From contig JAPCJH010000001.1 of NCBI GenBank assembly GCA_027887045.1, positions 310,001-374,000 of the forward strand: a stretch of 64,000 nucleotides of DNA, read 5' to 3'. Made by a program: the position numbers and the translations under genes. Shown here one piece after another: positions 17,232-26,255 of the stretch. The stretch comes from Nitrososphaerota archaeon. Lineage in GTDB: Archaea > Thermoproteota > Nitrososphaeria > Nitrososphaerales > Gagatemarchaeaceae. Position 1 is the first letter of the stretch. Each line of letters opens with the position of its first letter. Under the pieces are notes generated by a model. That model had not been told where the DNA came from. It saw nothing but the letters and a program-made list of their open reading frames with translations, and did not search any database.

Positions 17232-18497
17232 CTAGACGACGCTCAACTTGTTGTACTTGGAACCCAAGACGGTCGTCTGGTCGATTCCCAGCCAATCTTC
17301 TAGAACCGTGCCATATACCTGTCTGAAATCGACGTTGAACTTCAGGTCTCCCTGCTCCAAGTCGGTCAAGCTTGGATATGTTCCGTAGAGTCCGGGGCTT
17401 ACCCTGCCTCCAATGATGAACTGTGGGAGGGCAGTTCCGTGGTCGGTTCCCTGACTTCCGTTCTCCTTCACCCTTCGACCGAACTCGGAGAAAGTCATCA
17501 TGAGCGTGTCGTTCGCCCGGCCCTGGGATGACAGGTCGTTGTAGAAGGCGGCAAGGCCATCCGAAAGGGTCAGCAAGAGCTTGTCCTGGGTCGCTCGCTG
17601 GTTCGCGTGCGTATCGAACCCACCAAGGGTGACATAGACAATTCTCGGTTTGAGGCTGGAAGTTATGATCCCAGCGGCGAGCTTGAGCCTGTTAGCGAAA
17701 TCGTTATTCGGATAAGTCACCTTCGCTTGGTAGCCGCTCGCGGCCTGGGTGATGATTGCGGATGCCGTCATGGCGTCAAGCCCCTGTTGCGTCATCTGGC
17801 TTACAAGTGAGTTGTACTCGGCACAGGAAACACATTGCACCGAGTCCAAATCTTTGAACGCGGAGTCGGCGGGCCCGCTCTTGTTCGTGAGCGGGCTTAC
17901 TTTGAACCTTTGGAGGCTCCCTACGGAGATTGCGGAGGACGAGGCCCCCTGGAGTGTCATCGGAAGAAGATCTCCGAGGCTCACCGCCGTTATGGAATTA
18001 TCGATCTTCCTCGAGGCGTCCAGGTACCTCCCGAGCCATCCGTTGCTCAGGGGAGTATTGGGATAGGCACTCTCCCAGATCGCGGTGGCTTCGTAGTGCG
18101 AGCGGTTCGGGTTCGGGTAGCTCACCCCCTGGACAATCGCCGCGTTGTTGTTCCTGTAGAGCCCCATGATGCCGCCCATGTTTCCGTTGAGCGCGACGTC
18201 TCCGTCGATGGGGAGTATCTCGCTCTGCTTCAGGCCGAGGGTCGGCCTCACCTGGTAGTAGGCTTGTTGGCTGTAGGGTACCAGGGTGTTGATACCATCG
18301 TTCCCTCCCATTAGTTGGATGACGACGAGCGTTCGATTGGCTGCGCTGGCAAGCAGTCCGGATGCAGCGTCGGTCGCCTCGATTACGGTAGGTCCGAGGC
18401 TAAGCGGAGCAAGCGATGGCATCGCGCCGACGGACTGCGCAACCTGCTTCAGGAACAGCCTTCTTGTTGTATTGGACTTTGTCGTCTCTATCACCAC
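17232..18497 (-). CDS. DUF1501 Tat-exported protein
   Basis: 421 residues. The N-terminal TTRRLFLKQVAQSVGA is a twin-arginine signal. LVVIQLMGGNDGINTLVPY is the DUF1501 opening block (sulfatase/phosphatase-like alpha/beta fold), and TFSEFGRRVKENGSQGTDHG is the late conserved block. The family is exported, of unknown function, and commonly encoded beside DUF1800. The GTG start overlaps the DUF1800 stop by one base (TAGTG). Confidence 0.88.
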   Translation of the reverse strand: MVIETTKSNTTRRLFLKQVAQSVGAMPSLAPLSLGPTVIEATDAASGLLASAANRTLVVIQLMGGNDGINTLVPYSQQAYYQVRPTLGLKQSEILPIDGDVALNGNMGGIMGLYRNNNAAIVQGVSYPNPNRSHYEATAIWESAYPNTPLSNGWLGRYLDASRKIDNSITAVSLGDLLPMTLQGASSSAISVGSLQRFKVSPLTNKSGPADSAFKDLDSVQCVSCAEYNSLVSQMTQQGLDAMTASAIITQAASGYQAKVTYPNNDFANRLKLAAGIITSSLKPRIVYVTLGGFDTHANQRATQDKLLLTLSDGLAAFYNDLSSQGRANDTLMMTFSEFGRRVKENGSQGTDHGTALPQFIIGGRVSPGLYGTYPSLTDLEQGDLKFNVDFRQVYGTVLEDWLGIDQTTVLGSKYNKLSVV

Positions 18498-19930
18498 TAA
18501 TTAATGTTGTAGAACGGGCTGGCCATCGCTAGCCTCACCGCGTTCTTGGTCTTCTGGACCGGGTCAGACAGGGATGCGGTTGAAGACTCTATGACGTGCA
18601 TGAATTCCGTAGGGAGTCCTTCCGAGTGCAAGGGACGAATCAGCTGATCGATGGCGGCGCTGTCTGGGGTTGAACCTCCGAACGCAGCGGGGGCAAGGTT
18701 GCTCGACGGATTCTCTTGAGAAGTCTGAAGGAGGAGGGGGAAGTTGTATCGTTCCAGCACGGAGGCGGTGTCGATCCAACCGAGACCCGAGGGCCAACCG
18801 AACACGGAGGGAGGATCGAAGAGCATCTGCCCCATGTGGCTCATGCTGGTCACCGACTTCACGGGATCTGCGGTCGCCCCCAAGGAACGCAGGCTCCCAG
18901 CGACGAATTCGGCGGGACTCTTGATTTGAGACATGTATGCTTGAGAGGACATGAACTCGGGTGACGTCAGGATTGCCTGAACGAGCGCCTTGATGCTGTG
19001 GCCGCTGTCGAGGTAGACCTGAGAGAGATTCTTCACAGTGTCGGGGCTCGGACTCGGGTAAGCGAAGAAAGAGAATAGCTCGTTCGAGAGGTTGGCGGCG
19101 GTCGAGGGGTGAGACACGAGGATATCGATGATGTCCGCAGGACCGAAGTTCCCGGTGTGACCCAAGAAAGTCTTGACGCTACCGTCGTGTAGATTCGGAT
19201 CGAAAACGCCGTTGCCGTTGGTATCGATCTTATACCCCGTGAACGCCAGAGCCCCCGCCTTTACGTCATCCTCAGTGTAAGGACCTCTCCCCGTCGAGAA
19301 CACCTCCATGACCTCCCTTGCAAAGTTTTCGTTGGGGTTGCCCTTTCTGTTCTGGTTTCCGTCCAGCCAGACGAGCATCGCTCCGTCAGCCGTGATTCCG
19401 CTCAGGATGTCCTTGAAGTTCCCCAGCGCGTTGGTGCGGAAGAACTCATTCTGCTTGTACATCAGGTAACCATTCTGGACCTTAGAATATCCCGTCGCGA
19501 AGTGATTGTGCCAGAACAGCGTCATTTTCTCTTCGAGAGGGCGATTGGTCTTCACCATCCGGTTGAGCCACCAGGTCGCAAGGTTGTTCAGCTCGCCCCC
19601 TGTCCTCTTTCCTGAATATTCGAGTAGTATGTTGGGTTGTGTTGAGTCCAGCGGGCTGTTGTCCACGCTCTCGTAATTCACTAATTTGTCGACTGCCGAG
19701 TTGAACCCGAGGCTTTCGTGGCTGGAAAGCTCCGACTGGGACGCCCCGAATCCTGCTCTGCGAAGGAGATGCGGAACTTGGGTGTCCGAGCTTATGGATG
19801 TTCCTTGAACTTGGGACGGCTCAAGGAGGGACGAAAGATTTACGAGCTTCAGAACGTCTAGTGAGTACACAGTTGCAGCGGTTACGCCGGCACCCACCAG
19901 GGCAGTTTTGACGAACGTTCTTCTGTTCAG
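18497..19930 (-). CDS. DUF1800 Tat-exported protein
   Basis: 477 residues if the CTG at 19928-19930 is the start. DUF1800 marks include HLLRRAGFGASQSEL, WWLNRMVKTNRPLEEKMTLF, FWHNHFATG, NENFAREVMEVFSTG and GWPSGLGWIDTA. Starting at CTG yields MNRRTFVKTALVGAG, a perfect Tat signal. The first standard codon, GTG 19897, begins after the twin Arg, and an in-frame TAG lies upstream, so no standard start keeps the signal. It is the first gene of the DUF1800-DUF1501-cupredoxin operon. Function of the family unknown. Confidence 0.82.
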   Translation of the reverse strand: MNRRTFVKTALVGAGVTAATVYSLDVLKLVNLSSLLEPSQVQGTSISSDTQVPHLLRRAGFGASQSELSSHESLGFNSAVDKLVNYESVDNSPLDSTQPNILLEYSGKRTGGELNNLATWWLNRMVKTNRPLEEKMTLFWHNHFATGYSKVQNGYLMYKQNEFFRTNALGNFKDILSGITADGAMLVWLDGNQNRKGNPNENFAREVMEVFSTGRGPYTEDDVKAGALAFTGYKIDTNGNGVFDPNLHDGSVKTFLGHTGNFGPADIIDILVSHPSTAANLSNELFSFFAYPSPSPDTVKNLSQVYLDSGHSIKALVQAILTSPEFMSSQAYMSQIKSPAEFVAGSLRSLGATADPVKSVTSMSHMGQMLFDPPSVFGWPSGLGWIDTASVLERYNFPLLLQTSQENPSSNLAPAAFGGSTPDSAAIDQLIRPLHSEGLPTEFMHVIESSTASLSDPVQKTKNAVRLAMASPFYNIN

Positions 19931-20405
19931 ATTTCCACTGTCCCGCCGTCCAAGATGAAGGTGAGCGTGGATATTTGTCTATATTCAGCTTGAGTATGGA
20001 TTCCAAGTAAAGTTTCGAGCCACTTACAAGACGAAACAGGCTCTGTCCGAAGCACTGCAAATCTACTCGGCGGTGGGCTGGGGACGACCGGAGCTGACAG
20101 AACTAGACGTCCAGCGCCGGCGGCGAGGATTTTGTTCAGGGACGGGTTCGAATGTCTCGGTTCGAGGAGCGGAAAGGCGTCCAGCCAATTCGTCCGAGGC
20201 CATCTGGCCGGCGCGATGACCGCCTTCTTCGGTTCCGAGGTCAAGTGTGTAGAATCGAAGTGTGTGGTCAAAGGAGATCATCATTGCGAATTCGTTTTCT
20301 CTCCGTAGGCTTTGGCAGGACCTCGAACACTAATGTTCAGGCAACGCATTGAGTCGCACCCGAAGGAATCCCGGGTTGGATTCAGGGGCTTTTGGTAGAA
20401 TCAGG
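19931..20405. other. Intergenic, 475 nt, no gene recognised
   Basis: Open frames exist on both strands here, but their translations are Arg/Pro/Ser-rich and look like frame shadows. The region should hold the promoter of the DUF1800 operon and the 3' flank of the 20406-21251 gene. Confidence 0.35.
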
Positions 20406-21251
20406 TCAGCTCTTAGGAAGAGCGAGGCGATTGAGTTCATCAAACGAGATTGCCCCGTCGACTAGGCTGGCATAGGTTCCATTTTCCAAAACCTCCCTGG
20501 ACGCTCGCTTGAGGAAACCCATCACAGCGTACGAGGCGGCCGGTCCGAAGCTGACACGAGCTACTCCTAATTGCTGGAGTTCGCCGATTGGGGGGAGACC
20601 CTTCCGAACCATGACGTTAACGGGGAAGGCGAGGGCCTCGACGAAGGTCTTGATTGAGGGAGCGTCCGTGAGGCCCATCGGGTAGACGCAATCCGCACCA
20701 GCATCCCTGTACGCGATCGCGCGTCGGATCGCTTCCTGGAGCCTTTGGTCGTTATCCCCAGGAGCGAACCTCAGAGCGTCGGTTCGGGCATTAATCACAA
20801 GTGGAATCGCCATAGTCGATCCAAGCTTCTTGATCTCCCGCAACTTTTCGACCTGGTCAGGGATAGAATGGAGCAGTTTCGTGGCATGGACAAAGTCCTC
20901 TATGTTTATTCCGATTGCCCCGGCATTGATAGTCGCTTTGACCGTATCTACCACAGCCTCGGGCGTCTCGCCGAAACCGGCGACGATGTCCGCAGAGAGC
21001 GGCACGGTGAGAGCCTTCGAGATGCGCCTGATTGCTGCGAGGAGATCTTCTCTGTCGATGACTTCGCCATCCGGATACCCCAGCGAGACCATGAGTCCCG
21101 CGCTTGAGGTAGCCACTGCGGGGAAGCCTTCATCTTCGAAGATTCTGGCGCTAGGGACGTCCCAAGCGTTAGGAAGGATTAAGGGGCGATTGCGACTATG
21201 CAGTTCGCGAAAGGCCTCGGCCTTTTCCCTCTGAGAATTCGTCATTTTCAT
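20406..21251 (-). CDS. Isocitrate lyase / PEP mutase family protein
   Basis: 281 residues. Family blocks are LILPNAWDVPSARIFEDEGF, AVATSSAGL, VPLSADIVAGFGETPEAV, AIGINIEDF, VINARTDAL and DAGADCVYPMGL. These TIM-barrel enzymes act on C-C or C-P bonds next to a carboxylate (2-methylisocitrate lyase, PEP mutase, oxaloacetate hydrolase). The usual lyase motif KKCGH is absent, which favours the PEP-mutase-like/'phosphonomutase' subgroup of unknown substrate. Confidence 0.85.
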   Translation of the reverse strand: MKMTNSQREKAEAFRELHSRNRPLILPNAWDVPSARIFEDEGFPAVATSSAGLMVSLGYPDGEVIDREDLLAAIRRISKALTVPLSADIVAGFGETPEAVVDTVKATINAGAIGINIEDFVHATKLLHSIPDQVEKLREIKKLGSTMAIPLVINARTDALRFAPGDNDQRLQEAIRRAIAYRDAGADCVYPMGLTDAPSIKTFVEALAFPVNVMVRKGLPPIGELQQLGVARVSFGPAASYAVMGFLKRASREVLENGTYASLVDGAISFDELNRLALPKS

Positions 21252-21329
21252 TGCTCGTCAACCAGTATTGCCTTAAGTCTTGCACTCCTTGTCAGGCATA
21301 TATACTGAAGCTCGCCAAACCTAGCAAGA

Positions 21330-22142
21330 TTGGCTGTCACAGGTGGGCCTGTTGGGCCATCTCGGAAGTCGCCCGGGGTGCTCGTCCCATTCTTAGGGGC
21401 CTTGGTGACGGGCGTCGGGTTCCTTTTCTTGGGCGTGTCCGCGGGCCCAACGTCTGGATTCGGACTCGTAATAACTCTCTTCGGTGTGGGATTCCTCGTG
21501 ACGGCCGCCCTGATCTGGAGAAGAAGTAGAATCGGTTACCTGGTTGGCATCGTCGTGAGTGGGCTTACACTTGCCCTTTTTGGAGGCGCGGCGCCCTCGG
21601 CGCTGACTAGTTTTGCTGACCAACTGACTTTTCTAGCTTTTATCATATTACTTCCTGCCATTGTGCTCACTCTGGTCTACGCCCTGCTCGGGGTGAGGGT
21701 CGTCTGGCGCAAAGGCACAATGCAAAAACCAGGGCGGATGATACCACTGTCAAGCGTCCTGGCCGTAGTCACCGTAGGCTTCGTCCTCGGCGGTGTGATG
21801 ATCGGAATCCTCGCGGGCGGCCAGGTGACGGCTCTTGTCGCATCTTCCAACGCAAAGGCAGACATCACGATCGTCTCTGGAGCGGCAAACTCCGGGACGC
21901 AGCAGCCGTTCACACCGGGAAACTTCACGGTCAAGGTCGGAGGCACGGTGACTTGGGTGAATAAGGACACGACTACTCATACCGTCACTTCAACATCGGT
22001 CCCCAGTGGTGCAAAAACGTTTGATTCTGGAAATCTTCCGTACGGCCTGTCGTTCAGCGTGAAGTTCGACCAACCTGGAACATACCAATACTATTGTTCG
22101 ATCCATCCTTCAATGAAAGGCACGATTATTGTGATGTCGTAG
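21330..22142 (+). CDS. Multi-helix membrane protein with C-terminal cupredoxin
   Basis: 270 residues. Residues about 10-160 contain roughly five hydrophobic helices, the last being VLAVVTVGFVLGGVMIGILA. The C-terminal 100 residues are a cupredoxin: GGTVTWVNKDTTTHTVTSTS with the first copper His, then YYCSIHPSMKG with Cys, His and Met. This is a fusion of a small integral membrane module to a blue-copper domain, plausibly a membrane electron-transfer protein. The TTG start is about 28 nt after catatatac (21296-21304), so leaderless. Confidence 0.8.
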   Translation: MAVTGGPVGPSRKSPGVLVPFLGALVTGVGFLFLGVSAGPTSGFGLVITLFGVGFLVTAALIWRRSRIGYLVGIVVSGLTLALFGGAAPSALTSFADQLTFLAFIILLPAIVLTLVYALLGVRVVWRKGTMQKPGRMIPLSSVLAVVTVGFVLGGVMIGILAGGQVTALVASSNAKADITIVSGAANSGTQQPFTPGNFTVKVGGTVTWVNKDTTTHTVTSTSVPSGAKTFDSGNLPYGLSFSVKFDQPGTYQYYCSIHPSMKGTIIVMS

Positions 22143-22250
22143 AGCGGACAGCCCTAATCGCAAGATAATGCGAGACCTGCAAAAGACTTCTAGCATCGGG
22201 GGTTTCAATGACGTCAGCCTTAAGTAATCAGCCACTAGAACGCAAAACCG

Positions 22251-22688
22251 TTGGGGTTCAGCGCAGACGAGAGCAGGTCCATCGTCGCGATGCTCGCCAA
22301 AACGCCAATCTTCGCCTCCCTGGATGCAAAGCACCTGCAAAAGTTGGTCGACTCTGCGAAGGACCGCGATTACAAAGCCGGCGATGGGATAGTGCGCGAG
22401 GGTGATGCAGGGGTCGGTTTCTTCCTCATCATTCGAGGTTCGGCGGAAGTGCGGCACGCGGGGAAGACTCTCTCGAGCCTGGGGCCAGGGCAATACTTCG
22501 GGGAGATGACTCTTCTGGATGAGAAGCCTCGCTCCGCGGATGTGGTAGCAACTTCTGACACAAGGTGCCTCGTTCTCTCGACGATGAACTTCGCAGCGTT
22601 GATAGTGTCCAATCCAAAGATTGCGCTCGAGTTGTTGAGAGAGCTGGCTCGCAGGTTGCGTGCAACCAACAAATCATTGTCAGAGTAA
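22251..22688 (+). CDS. Cyclic-nucleotide-binding-domain protein
   Basis: 145 residues that are essentially one cNMP domain: LAKTPIFASLDAKHLQKLVD, IVREGDAGVGFFLIIRGSAEV, LGPGQYFGEMTLLDEKPRSADV. The PBC-like segment FGEMTLLDEKPRSADV retains the Glu and Arg expected for phosphate/ribose binding. No HTH or kinase domain is attached. A TATA-like ccttaagt lies about 29 nt before the TTG. It may be a stand-alone regulatory subunit. Confidence 0.82.
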   Translation: MGFSADESRSIVAMLAKTPIFASLDAKHLQKLVDSAKDRDYKAGDGIVREGDAGVGFFLIIRGSAEVRHAGKTLSSLGPGQYFGEMTLLDEKPRSADVVATSDTRCLVLSTMNFAALIVSNPKIALELLRELARRLRATNKSLSE

Positions 22689-22805
22689 ATACTCCCCCAC
22701 AAGACGCATCAGGTGAAGGTCCGAATAGCTTAGTAATTACTGGAGGCAGCTAAGAAAAGTTGAAGGAGGCCCAGCTAACTGCCGGGCTCTTGCGGTCTTA
22801 GAATC

Positions 22806-23057
22806 CTACCCCTTCATTGCCTTTTCTTGTATGTTGTCTATCTGCCTTTGTCTGATCTCGGTGTGGAGGTTACACCAGTCGCGCCCTGAGACGAGTAGCT
22901 CGAAGCGCTTCAGGTCCTTATGGATGCATTTCCCCCGCTCGAACAGGTCTGCGTTTAGAGGGTCGTTGGGTTGGAACCAGACACACGAGAGACAGTTTTC
23001 GTATTGCCATGTGATTCTCTTCAGGCTCTTTTGCGGTTCGGTTTCCTGCGAAGCCAT
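22806..23057 (-). CDS. Small Cys-rich conserved protein
   Basis: 83 residues. Four Cys and a His are spaced as NCLSCVW...KCIHKDL...DWCNLH, suggesting a zinc or iron-sulfur site. The rest is charged and helical. I do not recognise a named family. Single-gene unit. Confidence 0.6.
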   Translation of the reverse strand: MASQETEPQKSLKRITWQYENCLSCVWFQPNDPLNADLFERGKCIHKDLKRFELLVSGRDWCNLHTEIRQRQIDNIQEKAMKG

Positions 23058-23104
23058 GCCGTGCGCGGGGATTTGGAATTAGTTAAGCCTAACTGGGTGA
23101 GGAC

Positions 23105-23461
23105 TCACTTCCATCCAGTCGTTTGTGAAAGATACAACGGGTTGCCGTCTGGATCAGCGAAGAAAGCTAGCTTTACCGGCCTGTCCTCCACGACCCGAGT
23201 GAATCTAACGCCCTTGTTCTCCAAGGCTGTCATCGAGGCCTTCAAGTCGTCAACGCCTAATCCAATCGAAAGATTGTCACCTCGCGTCCTTGGGCTATCA
23301 TCGGGCGCTGGATGCAACGCGATTATCACTCCGGGAGCCTTGATCTGAGCGAATTCATTGCCCCAGTTCGACACGAGCTCGAGCCCGAGAACCTGGACAT
23401 AGAACTCGATGGCTCGTTTCATGTCTGTAACTATCACGGTGACGTTGGCTTCTTTGATCAT
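23105..23461 (-). CDS. VOC/glyoxalase-like protein
   Basis: 118 residues. NVTVIVTDMKRAIEFYVQVL opens the first beta-alpha-beta-beta-beta unit, and FFADPDGNPLYLSQ closes the second. Vicinal-oxygen-chelate proteins act as metal-dependent isomerases, dioxygenases or resistance proteins; the substrate is not predictable. The start overlaps the stop of the upstream SRPBCC gene by four bases (ATGA-type), so the pair is coupled. Confidence 0.82.
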   Translation of the reverse strand: MIKEANVTVIVTDMKRAIEFYVQVLGLELVSNWGNEFAQIKAPGVIIALHPAPDDSPRTRGDNLSIGLGVDDLKASMTALENKGVRFTRVVEDRPVKLAFFADPDGNPLYLSQTTGWK

Positions 23462-23910
23462 GCGGTCGCGCTCCGACCGGACGTGTAATCCCGTTCAAGT
23501 GCGGCCCTGAACCGATCCCATTCTCCGCTCGTGTCTCCCTCCCATGACTTCTTAGATGCGGGTTTGCCCTTTTTGTAAATTACCTTGAAAGCCATGTCGA
23601 GCCTCGTCTTCTTCCGGCCGAGGGCCGTTAGACGGTATTCCCCGGTTTCGTTCTGGTCTTCAGCAACTCCATCGAGGTGCCACTTGTTCGGGGGCTCGAG
23701 CGCAACGATCCGCACACCTTCAAACTTCTTCCCTTGGTTCACATATTTGGATATGTAAATCGCCCTAGTCTTCGTCTTCTCAATTATGCGACGTTTCGTC
23801 GAGTTTGACGCAATTATCGGGTCTTCGTCTCGAAAGTCGGTACACCAGTCGAAGACATATTCGAGGGGAGCGTTGAACGTCTTCGACACGTGGTAGGTTC
23901 TTGAGACCAT
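23458..23910 (-). CDS. SRPBCC/START-like protein
   Basis: 150 residues from the ATG at 23908-23910, which is about 26 nt after the TATA-like tttaaa (23935-23940). RTYHVSKTFNAPLEYVFDWCTD is the usual SRPBCC opening, followed by a curved sheet (WHLDGVAEDQNETGEYRLTA) and a C-terminal helix. The fold binds hydrophobic ligands. It is the first gene of a two-gene operon with the VOC protein. An upstream Met at 23952 lies before the TATA and is rejected. Confidence 0.75.
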   Translation of the reverse strand: MVSRTYHVSKTFNAPLEYVFDWCTDFRDEDPIIASNSTKRRIIEKTKTRAIYISKYVNQGKKFEGVRIVALEPPNKWHLDGVAEDQNETGEYRLTALGRKKTRLDMAFKVIYKKGKPASKKSWEGDTSGEWDRFRAALERDYTSGRSATA

Positions 23911-24042
23911 CGCTCCAAACAAAGGAATATCGACTTTAAAGACTTCCAACACCGACTGAAGTCTCCAGCCCTCGTTGAGAACCGGGACGCCTTCAGACGG
24001 GACTCCACAGAGGTTATATCGTCCCGAGGAGGAGATTATGAT

Positions 24043-24384
24043 ATGATGAGCAAGACCTTGAGCGTCGCTGTTATGGTTTCCGATGGTCGGAAGTCAGCCA
24101 GGTGGTTCGTGGAGAAGCTCGGCTTCGAAACCGAAGGAGAGGAGCATTGGATTACCGTATGGCAGAAGGGCGCGGACTGGAAGCTCCACCTTTGCGAGGG
24201 GGAACTTGAGCCGGGGAACACCGGAATTTCCTTCTATATGGATGACGTGGCCAAGGAGGCTGCGGAACTTGAAAAGAAGGGAGTCAAATTCTCGAGGAAG
24301 GTCACCAAGAAGGAATGGGGAACCTCAGCCATGATTGAGGACCCTGATGGGAATCAGTTCTATCTTCAAGAAAGCGGGCCCTAA
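24043..24384 (+). CDS. VOC/glyoxalase-like protein
   Basis: 113 residues. KTLSVAVMVSDGRKSARWFVEKLGFE starts the fold, and MIEDPDGNQFYLQ is the closing block. GAGGAGGA lies about 9 nt upstream. It is a paralogue of the 23105 and 34863 genes. Substrate unknown. Confidence 0.8.
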   Translation: MMSKTLSVAVMVSDGRKSARWFVEKLGFETEGEEHWITVWQKGADWKLHLCEGELEPGNTGISFYMDDVAKEAAELEKKGVKFSRKVTKKEWGTSAMIEDPDGNQFYLQESGP

Positions 24385-24507
24385 AAACGTAGACTATCAT
24401 CTAACGCATATGACCCGAAAAAAATGCGACGTCGGACCCTCCTCGACTTTAGAAGCCTCTAAACCTCAGCAGGATTGATATAGCGAATAATCCGCTCGGC
24501 CCCGTCT

Positions 24508-24900
24508 TTGCGAGTAGCGTCGCGGGAGTACGTTGGGAAGAGTCTCAACATCGATAAATTGGCGGATTCGATCGAGGAGTATTTTCAGATACAGGGGTAC
24601 AAAACACAGAGCGAGAAACGTCCCGACGGCTGGATTATCCAGGCGAGAAAGGAGGGGGTCCTCAGGGGATTGCTCGCCGCAGATAGGGCATTCACGGTAA
24701 CGATTACCGGCGAACCGAACAATGTCAAGATTTCGATAGGCATAGGCAGATGGCTCTTGAACTTGGGTACAGCGATTATCGAGGGTCTGGCCCTGGCGCC
24801 CTTTGTCTTGCTTGTTGAAATCCCGATAACCTTGTGGAGCTTCGAGATAGAAAACAAGTTCTGGCAATTTGTAGAGAAAGAAGTCGAGCTGCAGGTTTAG
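24508..24900 (+). CDS. Conserved protein with one membrane-like helix
   Basis: 130 residues. IDKLADSIEEYFQIQGYKTQ and GWIIQARKEGVLRG resemble a small alpha/beta domain. A hydrophobic segment follows (LGTAIIEGLALAPFVLLVEIP), then a short tail. Similar layouts occur in archaeal proteins of unknown function. The TTG start is about 28 nt after a TATA-like ttgatatag. The end overlaps the next convergent gene by four bases. Confidence 0.6.
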   Translation: MRVASREYVGKSLNIDKLADSIEEYFQIQGYKTQSEKRPDGWIIQARKEGVLRGLLAADRAFTVTITGEPNNVKISIGIGRWLLNLGTAIIEGLALAPFVLLVEIPITLWSFEIENKFWQFVEKEVELQV

Positions 24901-25292
24901 TAGAGCATAGGAATCTTCATCAGGTTACGAATCCCTATCACCCAGACCTCCCATTCCTTTCTGACTCCCATGTCGAGACATTGGAGCGTCCCTGAGGGTA
25001 TCGCGAGTATCTTCTTCACGCCGCAGTGGTGAGAGAGCTCGCTCTGAATGGAAAGGGTGGAGAAACGTTTGGCGAGCAAGCGTTTCATGTTAGGATGAGT
25101 CTCGCACTCGACTACAACGTAGTCCTTTGAGCCAGGGGCCGCACGGACGCCGAAGAGGTCCGGCCGATAGCCGAACCAAGAAACTTCCTCCCCCGGAGGG
25201 AAGAGCGGTTCTTCGACCATCCAGTACCCTTCTTTCTCGAGGTCCTCCGTCACGAGAGATTTCATGCGCCGGTGAAGATCGGATTCGGCCAT
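24897..25292 (-). CDS. PD-(D/E)xK-like small nuclease-fold protein
   Basis: 131 residues from ATG 25290-25292, about 26 nt after the TATA-like caaatatgc. GYRPDLFGVRAAPG then KDYVVVECETHP has the Asp ... Glu-x-Glu order of restriction-endonuclease-like folds, with Glu or Thr where Lys is usual, followed by the helix NMKRLLAKRFSTLS. Activity is uncertain because the catalytic Lys is not obvious. Alternatively a non-catalytic relative. Confidence 0.6.
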   Translation of the reverse strand: MAESDLHRRMKSLVTEDLEKEGYWMVEEPLFPPGEEVSWFGYRPDLFGVRAAPGSKDYVVVECETHPNMKRLLAKRFSTLSIQSELSHHCGVKKILAIPSGTLQCLDMGVRKEWEVWVIGIRNLMKIPMLY

Positions 25293-25436
25293 GAACAAGT
25301 CCTCTCGCGTTGGGCATATTTGACCGCGGCTCAAGTTGCTGATTACATTCAGTCAAGTTTAGGTCATGAGATATCGCGGTTCTGATTTGCATTGGCACCC
25401 AACGCTTAACTGATGCAGGTCCAGAGAAGAGATTCG

Positions 25437-26204
25437 ATGAGCTTTAGTGAAAGAGCCCTGGCGGCGCTCGAGGAACTTGGGCTTACTGGAACGGAGATCA
25501 AAGCATACGTTTCGTTGCTGCGAGGAGGGACGATGACCGCAAACGATGTGAGCCGGCAGGCGAGGATACCTTATTCGAAGGTCTACCAAGCGCTCGAGTC
25601 CCTCCACAGAAAGGGGTGGGTCGACGTCCAGAAGAGCAGACCCGTAATATTCACCGCACGTCCCCCCGATGCCGCGATCGAGGAATTGAAGTCGAAGTAC
25701 GACACCGAGAGGAGGGAGAAGGAGCAGCTCGCGCTCAAGGAACTCATGGGTATCTATGAAAATAGGGGGGAGCAGGAGAAACAGGACATATGGATCATGC
25801 GAGGGGACAACGAGATCATCTCGAGAGTGAAGAATCTGATCCTGAACTGCAGGAATGAGATGTTGATTGCGCTTCCTCCCCAACTCTTGCCGTTCACCGA
25901 CCAGATGATGCCGCTCCTGATCGCGTTGAAGGAGAGGGGCGTGAAAAGTCTGATCCTGACCTCGACGAGCCCCGATGGTAAGGAAATGGAGAGCCTCGCC
26001 AGGGTAGCCGAGCTGAAGACTAGGAAGACGATGTACGGAGGCGGCTTGATCTCAGATGCGCGCGAGGTGATTCTGCTCCTGGCTGGTGGGGAGCAGGTGA
26101 ACTCGTCGTTAGCCATTTGGGCGGACCACCACGGGCTCGCGAGTTTCGCGAAGGACTACTTTGAGTTCCTTTGGAACTCACCGGGGACAAACAAGGTAGC
26201 CTAA
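25437..26204 (+). CDS. TrmB-family transcriptional regulator
   Basis: 255 residues. The N-terminal winged helix is clear: ALAALEELGLTGTEIKAYVS, then VSRQARIPYSKVYQALESLHRKGWV. A coiled linker follows (KSKYDTERREKEQLALKEL), then the TrmB sensor domain (DNEIISRVKNLILNCRNEML). TrmB proteins usually sense sugars or other metabolites. ATG 25437 is chosen because a TATA-like gcttaact centred at 25406 predicts a transcription start near 25432. Confidence 0.85.
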   Translation: MSFSERALAALEELGLTGTEIKAYVSLLRGGTMTANDVSRQARIPYSKVYQALESLHRKGWVDVQKSRPVIFTARPPDAAIEELKSKYDTERREKEQLALKELMGIYENRGEQEKQDIWIMRGDNEIISRVKNLILNCRNEMLIALPPQLLPFTDQMMPLLIALKERGVKSLILTSTSPDGKEMESLARVAELKTRKTMYGGGLISDAREVILLLAGGEQVNSSLAIWADHHGLASFAKDYFEFLWNSPGTNKVA

Positions 26205-26255
26205 TTCCCTTCTCGAAGATTTCTTTTTTAGCAGGTTTCGGGCTCGCCAGTCCTC

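Noticed and set aside
19931..20284. Open frames of 70-115 codons on the minus strand before DUF1800
   Set aside because: Translations are Arg/Pro/Ser-rich, lack any family pattern and overlap the Tat signal of DUF1800.
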